Below, in pieces: positions 13,882 through 25,200 of a stretch of 64,000 nt of DNA; positions within the stretch are counted from its first letter, which is position 1; each line of letters begins with the position of its first letter. The DNA comes from Ficedula albicollis. Taxonomy: Eukaryota; Chordata; Aves; Passeriformes; Muscicapidae. Where the stretch lies: positions 1,656,573 to 1,720,572 of the forward strand of contig NW_004775881.1 in assembly GCF_000247815.1 (NCBI RefSeq), in the 5' to 3' direction. Position numbers and translations under genes: made by a program. The notes under the pieces are model-generated. The model saw only the letters and a program-made list of their open reading frames with translations, had not been told where the DNA came from and did no database searches.

Positions 13882-15619
13882 GTTATGGTCAGAACATGTG
13901 TAATGACATGGTGAACAGTGGGAGGGCTGGTGGGCTGGTGTTCCTCATTCCTGAAACACATCTGCAGATGTTTGACTTAACCTGTAATGTGTGGTATCAT
14001 CTTTCTTGTACCTTTTTAAAGTCCATTATACTGGTGAAATTCCTTCTGTATTCTCTACACTGAGGATTCATTATCTTTCTCCTGTCAGACCTTTAGCACC
14101 ACTGTCTAATTATATGAGCGAGACAGATTTTCATGTAATACAATAGACATTTTTTCTGAATATTACTTAAATTAAGTGCAAGATGCACCAAGGATACCAG
14201 ATGCAAACTTGATGTTTTAATAGAAGAAGAACTAGTCTATGCCTAGAGGATTTTTTCAGTATTTGAGTCCTCTGAAGTGTCATGGAATTAGGTTTTCCGC
14301 TTTGTTTACTTAAAGATGTAATTTAGGAGGTTTTGTCATTGCAGAGGTCAGGGACAGTTTTGAACTGACCACAACTTGAAAATTGTTATACCTGTTAAAT
14401 TGATAATGGTTTTGAACTGGGATCTCTGTTATCAAAAAAACAGACAATTTGTTTTTGGAAAAACAAAAACTTCAGGATGCTTAGAAAATGCTTCTTCAGA
14501 AAACTCTCTTTAGGAACTGTATCTTCATCATTTGGAGTTCTAAGATCTGATATTGGTTTTGTACAACAGTATTATTGCTAGAAACATCATGGATATCCAC
14601 TTTCTTGCAAATCAATGATGATGTGTTCATAAATAGAAACAGAACAGAGTCAAACATCTGATCGTATTCAGATCAAGGGCAAAGATTCCAGACCCCACCA
14701 GGGCAGGAAGAGGCTGAATGTAGGTGTCCTGCAGCACAAAGGGTAGTATCACAAAAAGAAGCTGCAGACACAGTAGCTGCCTGTCCAGGAGTTTTGTCAA
14801 CTCGGGGATCTTCACATTAGTGCCCATGTTGGCCCTGAAAAAAACTTGTCCCATGACCATCTTCTGGGACCTCCTCTTCCCATTTGGCAGCTTCTGGAGA
14901 CTTTTCTGGTGTGAAACAATGGCATCACTTCCTTTACAGAACTGATTCTACCTGCCTGGATATTTATCCTATCACAATAAATGTGATTTAGTTAAAATAC
15001 AATATGCTAACATGGAAGTAAATCGCAAATACTTCCAGATCATTGTTTTCTAAAAACGGAGAAATAATTTAGTCAGCAGGACAAAAGCAACTAAAGAAAC
15101 TGAAAACTAATCAAAACCATTGGTAATTGATGATCATTCACTTGCTTTGTTCTTAAGTTAGTGCATGTGCAGTAAATATTTGTTGCTATCTAATTTAGCT
15201 ATTAATTCCCTCTTACATTCTTCACTAAGAAACTTTTCCTGAAGTCTGTTTAAATAGCAGCATATATATTTGCAGTGTTGCATTCCCTGGGAGATGTTTA
15301 ATTCTACTTTTTTTTTTTACAAAAACACATTTCAGAGGCCTTTTTTCCTTTCAAAGTGCTGATATATTTGACTTAAAAATTTTTAGTAGTTATTTTATAA
15401 ATTCAAAATTTTTCCTGAAACCTAAGGCCCAAATTCAGCAAAGCATGTGAGAATATATGTAATATTCATCAAAGCTGTAATTTTAGCTTTGACTACTGTG
15501 CATGTATATATGTGTGTTTAACCTCAGTACACACATCAGTCCAACTACATAAAAGATGGTTCTTTTCTGCTTTTCTTAGTATAGTAATATCAGGTATGTA
15601 ATGGCTGCTGGATTAAAAT

Positions 15620-15653
15620 ATCTGTCTGTCTATCTGTCTATCTATCTATCTGT
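15620..15653. repeat. TCTG/TCTA tetranucleotide microsatellite
   Basis: Alternating TCTG and TCTA units, about eight repeats, in non-coding sequence upstream of GUCY1A1. Compound GATA-type arrays like this are usually length-polymorphic. Confidence 0.85.
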
Positions 15654-15970
15654 AACAACACTTTCAGTATAAAGTATTATGTATTTGGAATGTGATTCTT
15701 GCTTTAAATTTTTCACTGCCTTATTTGCTACCCATTGTTATTCAGCAATAAAAAATGAAGCATTGCTGATGTCCATGCAGCAGAAACAAATGATTTTCTG
15801 TGTAAAAACTGAAATCAGAAATATAAAATGTTATGTAAACATTCTTCACCCTCTTGTTCTTAGCATTGTGTTTATTGATTCTTAAAATAAAATGTTAATT
15901 TTGATAGATGTCCCATAGAACCTGGCCAGACACCATGAGTATTACAGCATACTTTAAAAAGGGCTTTTCT

Positions 15971-16096
15971 GCCAAATTTTTTTTTTCAGCAGCAGGTCAA
16001 ATCAAAGTAGCTCCTGCCTGTTTCTCCTTTAGGCCAAATTTTTTTTTTTTCAGCAGCAGGTCCAATCAAAGTAGCTCCTGCCTGTTTCTCCTTTAA
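15971..16096. repeat. Tandem duplication, 62-bp period
   Basis: Two copies start GCCAAATTTTTT at 15971 and 16033, each containing CAGCAGCAGGTC and ending TGTTTCTCCTTTA. They differ by one T in the T-run and one A/C change. A 62-residue open frame across them has no recognisable product. Confidence 0.9.
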
Positions 16097-16424
16097 TCCA
16101 TGCCATTTGTGCTGTGTCTGCAGCACTCCTCTGTTGTGCCATTCATTACAGCTGTTTCAAAAGAAGCAGCTGATAACCTGTATCAGGGAATTAGTTATTT
16201 TTAACCTTGCTACAGTTTCTGTGTGACCCCAAATGCCCTTAGGGATCTCAGGGGCAGAAATGAATAGTGTAGTGCACAGGCTTATTAAAGCCGTAGTGCC
16301 TTTGAGAGAAGTAGTTGTTGTATCTCCAGAGAGAAAAATATAATACTTAGCTGCTTCCAGAGTCATCAGAAGCTCTCAAGGGTTTTTTTTTTTAACAGTA
16401 TTATATGAGGATGAGAGGATCTGA

Positions 16425-18207
16425 TTCGATGAGATACAGTCAATAGAAAATGAAAGGAAGAGCCTTTTTCAGTCTAACTGAAATAAATCGTCTTCACTAA
16501 AACATGTCCTTAAGTGCCACATCTGCACATCTTTTAAATACCTGCAAGGATGATGATTCTACTGCCTCCCTGGGCAACCTCTTCCAGTTTTTGAGCACCC
16601 TTTATTTGAAGAAATATTTCTTAATATCCAGTTGAAACCTCCCTTGTTAAAACTGGAGGCTGGTTCTTCCCAGAGAGAAGACCCTCACCTTACTACAGCC
16701 TCTATTTAGAAGCAGTAAGGCCTTTGCTGAGCCTCCTTCAGGATAGACACACCTAGCTTCACTAGCCACTCCTCATAAAACTTGTACCTCAGACCCTTCA
16801 CCAGCTCCATTGCTCTTCTCTGGAAGTGCTCCAGCACCTCAATGTCCTTCCTGTAGTGAGGGGCCCAGAACTCAACACAGGGTTCAAAGTGTGATCTCAC
16901 TAGTGCTCAGTACACAGGGACAATCGCTTCCCTAGTCCTACTGGCCACACTATTGCTGATCCAGGCCAGGATGCCATCGTCCTTCTTGGCCACCTGGCCT
17001 CACACTGGCTCATGTTCAGCTGCTGTTGACCACCACCCCCAGCATCTGGTCCTTTTCTGCCAGGGAATTTTCCAGTCACTCTCCCTCTGCCTGTAGTGCT
17101 GCATCGGGCTGTTGTGCCCCAAGGGCAGGAACAAGCACTTGGTCAAGTTGAACTTCATATGATTGGCCTCAGTGCATGGATTCATCCTGTCCAGATCCCT
17201 CTGCAGCAGGTCAATATTCCCACCCAGCTTTGTGCTCCCTGCAAACTGACTGAGGGTGCACTCAATCCCCTTGTTCAGGCTATTGATAAAGATATTAACT
17301 AGGTCTGGCTCCAGTACTGAGCCCTGGGGAACCCCACTAATGACAGGCTGCCAACTGGATTTATATCCAGTATTTACTCCATTCAACACCACTCTTTGGG
17401 CTTGGTCATCAGTCAGTTCTTTGCTTGGCAAAGGGTATGCTTGTGAAAGCCATGAGCAGCCAGTTTCTCCAAAATGTTGTGAGAAATGGTGTCAATGCTT
17501 TGTTTGAATCTGGATAGACTTTATATTTTTCCTTCATCCACTAAGCAGGTCACCTTGTCATAGAAGGAGAACAGGCCTGTCAGGCAGGACCTGCCTTTTC
17601 TAAACCCATGCTGGCTATGCCTGATCCCCTGGTTGTCCTGCATGTATTGTGTGATGGCACTCAGGGTGTATCTGCTCCATGACCTTCCCTGGCTGACTGA
17701 GTCTGACTGAAGTCAGGCTCTCTGGTTGTAACCTCCCTCTGACTTCTTGTGGATGGACATTATCTTAACTAACCTCCTGTCAACTAGGACTGCCCCAATT
17801 AGCCAAGACTGCTAAACAATGGAAGATAATTTAGTGAGCTCTTCTGCCGGTTCCCGTTAGACCCTTGGGTGGATCCCATCTGGCCCCATGGACTTGTGTA
17901 TCTTAAGTTGTGTAGCTGATCACTGATCATTTTCTCCTGGTTTATAGGGGCATCATTCTGCTCTCTGCCTCTGTATTCCAGCACAGGGTCTTGGTATCCT
18001 GAGAGCAACTGTTCTCGCTATTAAAGACTGAGGCAAAGAAGGCACCAAGTACCTCAGCCTTTTCCTCAAACTTGATGTTTCCTTTTGCATCCAGTAAATT
18101 ATGGAGATTCCCCTTAGCCCTCCTTTTGTTGCTGATGTATTTGTAAAAACATTTTTGTGTTTTACAGCAGTAGTCAGATTAAGTTCTACCTGGGCTTTGG
18201 CCCTGTA
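16425..18207 (-). mobile_element. Degenerate CR1-type LINE fragment
   Basis: On the minus strand this reads as a 5'-truncated CR1 non-LTR retrotransposon. The best frame, 17000-17431, holds the reverse-transcriptase signature SGVPQGSVL, followed by a NIFINSLN segment and LMKFN-like residues (here HMKFNLTK). The catalytic box that normally reads F/Y-ADD is FAGST here, so both aspartates are lost. Frameshifts and stops separate it from upstream CR1-like coding sequence (frame 17799-18008) and from the 3' part (frame 16706-16900, with FEPCVEFWAP). The 3' end, about 16425-16640, carries the usual CR1 tail text around a conserved TGCCCAGGGAGGCAGT. It is inactive and old. The ends are approximate because the flanks are diverged. 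Confidence 0.9.
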
Positions 18208-18876
18208 ACAAATGGAACGGTTATTAAAATTAAAAATGCAGCCTTTTTTTAATGTGTTGTTTGAAAAATACCACCTTCAAAAGCATAAAAATCCCTTCGT
18301 GTTTCCAAGCAACTGCAGTTGTGTGGTCAAATTCAAAAGATGTGAGTTGTTGCCAGTCAGTTGTTTTCTCAAGAGACTCTATTGGTCTTGGATGGTTTAC
18401 TGTTTAAGAGGTACACACACTAACTTCAGTTATATGTTTCTCTATTACATAAAGGATACCTTGGACATCAAGTAAATTTAGATGTAAGTATTCATAGCTA
18501 ATCTGTTTCATTGTCCCATATGAGATAGTCTTTAATAGCTACTTGCAAAGAATCAAAAAGGTTTCCTCATTGGAATTCCACTCTCTCAGAAACCTCATCA
18601 GTCAATGTGACCAAATATGTGTCAGGTAAGACAAGTCCTCTGCCTTAATCACTTGAGTCCCAACTCATATGAAATTAAACCATGCACACAACTTGAGAGA
18701 CCTGAAGCACTGAAGTCAGTTTGTATTACATGCTTAAAATGGCACGGGAGTAAGTGCTTTTCTGAGCTAAGTCCTCAAAAATCCATTATTTTAATGTACT
18801 TAAGATAGAACTGACATATCATGGGAATTTAAAAGAGAAAATAAATGTTTGTAATTCTTTTTTCTTTGTTTTGTAG

Positions 18877-19043
18877 GGGCACAGATTTTTTCCTGTGGTG
18901 ATTTATAGCTACCAGTAACCTTCCACAGTGGTTGCCGTATCAACTTACTATTCTGACATCTTCTGCTCTTGTTAGTAAGCAGAAGAGAACTATTAAACAC
19001 AGAGCTAAGTACTCCTAATCTCAAGAGAGAGACTTCGTACAGT
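18877..19043 (+). other. GUCY1A1: Probable 5' UTR part of GUCY1A1 first coding exon
   Basis: A strong polypyrimidine tract at about 18858-18873 ends in TTTTGTAG at 18876, a good 3' splice site. From there to 19043 there is no ATG, so the ATG at 19044 would be the first start codon in the spliced message. This fits a gene whose 5' UTR is split over upstream exons, as known for mammalian GUCY1A1. The exact acceptor is inferred; another TTAG at about 18973-18976 is weaker. Confidence 0.55.
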
Positions 19044-19292
19044 ATGTTCTGTACAAAACTGAAAGACTTGAAGATCACAGGAGAATGTCCTTTCTCGTTA
19101 CTGACTCAAGGTCACATTACTGAGGAACATGACAAGGACTGCACAGAAAACAGCTCTAGAGCAGCTTTGCCCATCTGCAAAGAAATCCATGAGAAAGATG
19201 GTCAAGGAAACCTTCCGCAAAGGAAAACTAGCAGAAGTAGAGTGTACCTGCACACACTCACTGAAAGCATCTGCAAACTAATCTTTCCTGAG
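19044..19292 (+). CDS. GUCY1A1: GUCY1A1 coding exon 1 (residues 1-83)
   Basis: Starts at ATG 19044 with A at -3, the first ATG after the inferred acceptor. An upstream in-frame TTG at 18969 is not needed. It encodes [19 protein letters not shown] and ends with SICKLIFPE. The donor is GAG|GTAAAC at 19292/19293, phase 0. This is the variable N-terminal region; its middle (about residues 20-50) differs most from human, while the [13 protein letters not shown] segment is conserved. Confidence 0.95.
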
Positions 19293-22200
19293 GTAAACAG
19301 ATATTAAATAATAAAACTTTAATAGCATTTAACTATAAATGTTAAAAAAACATTCTAAGCCTGTGTTTAGATATAAGCCTTTAGAAAGTTGCTTTGACTT
19401 AAAAGTTTGTGTTCTTATGTAGTTCTCCATAGTTTAAATCCATTTCCATTCCTTCTGAATATAATTTTGCCACAATCTGTGTTGCACACACCATTCCTTT
19501 TTTGACCTGTAGTTGCAACCTTCCACTGATCTTTTCAACTGTTCTATTTAAATCCATCTATTTTTGTACCATTTTTTTACATAGAGATATAGTAACAGAA
19601 ATTTTGTCTTGTTACCTAATTATGTAAATTATGTGGTCATCTCATCAGTTCATCTAACTGAATCCAAACTGCTAAGTACATTAGTCATTAACACAAAAAA
19701 TTTAAAATAGATGTTTCCATCTGCTGTGATACTAACCTCCTGTCATACTATTTTTAAAACCATTACTGTTTGTGTTTACCAAAGATATTCTTATGTCTCT
19801 GCTCAACTTAAATGAAAACAGGCCCAGTGCAGGCTTGCTTGAGTGGAGATGAATACTTGGTTTATCTCTGTAAAAAGAGCATGAAAAATGCTGCTCCATA
19901 ACATCCAACTCCTGGCCTTGTCTCAAAGTCAGTGGGAAGTTTGAAGGAACTGACTGATATATCGGGACTAAAAATAGCAGATGGACAGTTCTGTAACTCA
20001 TTTAGTTACTATTCCGTTACTTGGACATTTAGTGTACCTTAATTAAAGTACTGGAGTGTTGTTAAATCTATTTGCAGATCTGGTTATGTAGCTCTTCATC
20101 TATTACCCATTCACTAAACCTCTAGATTATTAAGTTTTGAAAAACTCCTTTTTACCTCGGCTGCATTTATATGGATGGAATGCATCCCTTTAAACTGATC
20201 TCTAAATTTATAAAGTAAAAGACTCGTAACCCAAAAATAAACTGGCAAAGTATCCTTTCCAGGGCGTCATTATTGCTGTATTGCTTTTCTAGTATATTGT
20301 TTTTGGTAGGATTTTTAATAACTAGTATTTTTTTTCTCTTTAAAGAGTGATATAAATGTATGCACTTGCCTATTACATAATTATGATAGGCTAGTTCATC
20401 AGCTGGGACAAAGCCTGGCAAAGTGAAGATACTATGACCATGTACTCTAGAAACCACTGAAATTCAAGGTTTTCATTGTTGCTATTTACAATTATTCAAG
20501 TATTATTCATTAGAACTGTGTCCAAGTCTGTTGTCATTCTGATGTGGGGTCAATCCTCATTCCTAATCCTGTTTTTTCATAAAAGGGCTTTACTTGTTTA
20601 GAAACATATTTTTCATTGCTTAGGTAATTTACCTGACTTAAATGTTGAGTAATATCATTTTCCTTCCAACAGGAAGCTCCATAACGGGGCTGCATGATGG
20701 CCCCTGTTGTTTTGTAACTTTCTTATGGAAAGAGCAAGCTATGCATGGAAGTACGGGACAAATTGTCCAGACAACTTTCTGAACAAATTTAAGATATGAT
20801 GTAGTGCATGTTGTTTAATTTGCTTCTTTCTTTACAGAAATATGGAGAGCATTGCTCATTTATATGTAATGGGTTGGATGGCATTCCACTTACTGCATCA
20901 GTTTCTATACAGATGTAATTTATGTTGTGTTCATTTACATGGTATATGGTATATACATAGATATGTATATATGTGTCTAATTCACTTTAGATTTTTCCTT
21001 GGGAAACATTTCCAGAGGATATTGCCTTTCTTTCACATGATATTTTCTTTGGTTGTGCAAACTTTCCTCATGGTATTACAAAAAGTAAAAGATGCAGTAA
21101 AAGTGGCTCGTTTCTTCAGAGAATGAGAACAATTTGAAATATGCATATTTGGAAGATCTTCCATATGCTCCAGTTAGGAACTGCAGAAGGGATATAGAAT
21201 CATGGGATTGAAGTATTTTAAGGCAAATATTCATTACTCTCTAAAGTGTCTTTTATTAGAGAATCATTTCATAAAGGCTGTCTACAGTGACGAGATTTTC
21301 ATCTGTAGGGTGTTTGGGGTCGTGGCATACACAGTGAAAATTATTCTTTTTCTTTAATTTTGCATTCATGGTACTTAGTGGTTTTTTGGGGGGTGGGATT
21401 TCTAATAATAGAAAGCTGTGTTAGTTATAATTATTTCTTAGCAGTGCTGTCTTTATTGCCATCTGAAAACTTAGAGATAAAGAACATCACTGTATTTAAA
21501 ATCCACAACCACTGGTGCACATGAACTGAGGGGCTTAATTATAGTGGTACTGGAGCTAAAGAGATGGACATAAAGTAAATACCCCATAACCACAGAAGTG
21601 ACATGCTGTTTCTAACAACAATACTGTCTTGGAAAAAAAAGTTGCTAGTCCCAAGAATGGCAAAGTAATTCTGTGTATAGAAATGTTATCTCATTGTTAA
21701 ATTTTCAGCAATGACATCAAGACATATGACATACTTACTTTTTTCCCTAGTTTGAAAGGCTAAATCTTGCACTGCAGAGAACACTTGCAAAGCACAGAAT
21801 AAAAGAAACCAGGTATGTAAGTGTAATGGGTTTATAACTAACTTCACTGCAAAAATGTTTTTCAGACAGGAATCGGGTGGTGCCCGCAAATCAAGACCTC
21901 TGGAATTTATATTCAAATATCTTGTCAAATTGGTGTGTAACATTTCATGTAATGTAAGCTAGTAATGGTTTAGTTTATATTAAAATATTCATAAATATTT
22001 ACATCACTCACAAAGTTGACTTAATGGGCAAATTGTACAGGGAAACATGCCAGGATTTTGGAAGAGCTCAGAGACTGCTTGACATAGATAGAACAATAGA
22101 TATGGTTGTATATGGATATAGCCCAGTGTTTCTAAGATCCCAGGAAAATAGTTTTAAATACAATTAGTATTATACAAAATAATTTGGTTTCTGATACAGT

Positions 22201-25200
22201 GAACACTCATACACTACAGATACTGATTTGGATGTTTTTCTGAGTTCACTTGGCTTCTGGTTTCTGTTTCTGAGGAACTCAGCTCAATTTTCAGCACTTC
22301 TTAGTACTAATCCAATATTAATCATTTGTGCCTTGTAGGGAGTAAGAATTTCTTAGCATCTCATGATACACAGAGGAATCAGTATTGCATGCATCTGAAA
22401 AAATAAGCACATCAGTTTAAATCTGCTTTCTGAAGTGAAGAAAAATAATCAAGTTTGAAACTGTACTGTTGCTTGAGGATTCAGTATTGAATGCATCTGA
22501 AAAAATAAGCACATCAGTTTAAATCTGCTTTCTGAAGTGAAGAAAAATAATCAAGTTTGAAACTGTACTGTTGCTCACCATGATAATAATAGATAATTGC
22601 AGTGTATCTTTTAAGTTATACTTGATATTTTTAAAGCACTTCACATACATTGACTGAACCAAAGATAGCAGATCAGATGTGCTTTGCAATTGCTGACTGG
22701 CTTATTGCTATGAATGTTTTCCCATTCTTTAATTATGTGTTGCTTCCCTGGAGTATTAGTTGAAAAGAGAAAATTACTGTGATATTCTGAAGGAGGCAAT
22801 AATGCAAATGTAAAACAAATCCAAATGTCTGTATTGCTTTTGCATATAAATATACCTATGATGTTCCAAGTGAAGAAATTCAGAAGGCATGTATCAGGAA
22901 TTTATTGCTTATATGAAGATTATTCTAAGTATGTTGTTCTTATAACTTTGAGTCAAACATTCAGTTTGATACTTATTGTCCTCAGAGAACTCAGAGGGCT
23001 GCAGTTTTGTGTCAAATATCTGCATTACTATGAATGAAAAAGTAATTTTGAAGTTAATAGTTGTTATTTGTATTTCCTCTCAAAGCAGAAATACATTCTC
23101 ACCTCTTTTGAATTAAATGCAGTGTAATTCCAAAAAAATGCTATAATATAATTCCAATTTTTTATACAAGATGTTAGGAAATGTAGTTTTGGCTCCAAGA
23201 AAAAACACAAACCAAACAAAAAACCAAGACTGTTAACAATGACAGGCCATAGCATTTAACTGAAATCCATAATTTGAGCTCAGACCACCAAAACTTTAAT
23301 TTACCAGAAATGCATGGGATAATCTAAGAGCCTACCAAGACCCTCTTTTGAATTAATTAAAATTTTCCTATTTGACCAGCAGAACTGGGTCTATACGCTT
23401 TAAAGACAAGGCAGGCACCTTCTGTACTTACTATTTTCACCACATTTATCTTGATAATTTAGGGGGTTTATTGATATTTTTATGATCTTTGCAGAAAAAC
23501 TGGTGATAGAGAAGATTTTGAAAAAATAATAAGTGATCATGCTAATGCAGCAGGTAATGTAAGCTTGCTTAATACTATATATAAATAAATATTATATATA
23601 TATTATTTTATATAAATTAGTCTTGTTACTAATATGTTACTTCATATTCTGAAGACTGTTGTGTGTCAGAAGAGAACTCCATAATTTGTCATATGTAACT
23701 CTGGTTACATCTATCATAGTAAATTAGCATTTCTTGGAACTGAAATGCCATCTTCTGTACACTTAAACTGTTAAACTGGTCCAGGCACACAGTTGGTCTC
23801 CGAGAGAAAATGCTGTTTTTAAAGGATTCCCAGTAACAGTTGGGGAAATGGAACAGTCCCAACAGTGAGTTTGCATGTAGCTATCTGGGAAAAAAAAATT
23901 TACTAGCAAAGCTGTGAGCCATTCAGTGCCAATTGGCCCCAGTGTTCCAGAATATTCCCAAGGTCATTTAATGTACTGGATTACACATAGCAGTTATATC
24001 TATAGATCCTATTTTATTCTTATGTTAGTTTTTAAACTTCTTATTTTACTCCTTTGTATCAATCTAAGGGAGTTGAGTTAAATCCTGTGCCAAAACATGC
24101 ATCCATTTTATCTAAATCTCTACAAAGAACACTGAATCTTGGATCTTTCTAAACTACAACCAATTGTCTCCCCATTTCCAGGCTTTGTTTCCAGGACTCC
24201 TAAATTAGAATGCCCTCAGCTGTCAGTGCTGCATCAGGGAAAGATATTGATAGTTTGTTTTGGCCTAGGTTGAAAAACGTATGAAGGTTAGCCTGTGATT
24301 CAGGATGATGAGTGCAGTTCTGACTAAAATGTGGTTCTGTGCAGGTGTTCCCATGGAATCTCTACAGGAATCTCTTGGTGAAGAGCTATTCAAAATATGC
24401 TATGAAGAGGATGAACACATATTAGGGGTTATTGGAGGCACCCTTAAGGACTTCTTGAATAGTTTCACTACTCTGCTGAAGCAGAGTGGCCACAGCCAAG
24501 AAGCAGGAAAAAAGGACAGACTTGAAGATGCCTCCATATTATGCCTGGAGAAAGATCAGGACTTCCTAAATGTTTATTATTTCTTTCCTAAGAAAATCAC
24601 AAGTCTTATTCTACCTGGTATCATTAAAGCAGCAGCTCATATTTTGTATGAAACTGAGGTGGAAGTGATGCTCATGCCTCCTTGTTTCCATAATGACTGC
24701 ACTGAGTTTGCTAATCAGCCTTATTTACTGTATTCTATACAAGTAAAAAGTGCAAAACCTTCCTTATCTCCATGTAAACCACAGTCTTCACTTGTGATTC
24801 CTGCCTCTGTGTTCTGTAAGACTTTCCCATTTCATTTTATGTTTGACAAGGATATGTCAGTTCTTCAAATTGGAAATGGGATAAGAAGACTTTTGACCAG
24901 GAGAGAATTTCAAGCTAAGCCCAATTTTGAAGAGTATTTCGAAATTCTTACCCCCAAAGTAAGCTGCACTTTTAGTGGAATAATGACAATGCTAAATATG
25001 CAGTTTACTGTACGAGTTAGAAGATGGGATAATACTGATATGAAACCATCCATGGTAAGAGACTTTCTATCACTATTACTTCTACAAGGAATTTTTTTCT
25101 TCAGATGGAGTTAAAATAGCCACAAAACATGGTGCACTTTGCATTTTCTACATCTGAACATCTGATACAACTGTATAGTAATGATTTAATTAGGGTAGTC

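Larger units (their letters stand above)
1..18876. other. Upstream non-coding region of GUCY1A1
   Basis: AT-rich sequence in which I recognise no protein-coding exon on either strand. Open frames are short, lack family resemblance and are not joined by convincing splice sites. The CR1 copy, the microsatellites and the small tandem duplications inside it are listed separately. Part of the region may hold non-coding 5' exons and introns of GUCY1A1, because the first coding exon carries a 3' splice-site-like sequence just upstream. The GUCY1A1 promoter itself cannot be placed: no CpG island is visible here. A mildly GC-richer stretch at about 11250-11480 has no recognisable gene. Confidence 0.6.

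Noticed and set aside
21186..21215. Possible CR1 tail (ATAGAATCATGGGATTG)
   Set aside because: Too short and not followed by the rest of the CR1 3' sequence.
24308..24344. In-frame ATG upstream of exon 4 as an alternative alpha-1 start
   Set aside because: The segment lies before a good 3' splice site (TTCTGTGCAG) and exons 1-3 supply the conserved N-terminus.
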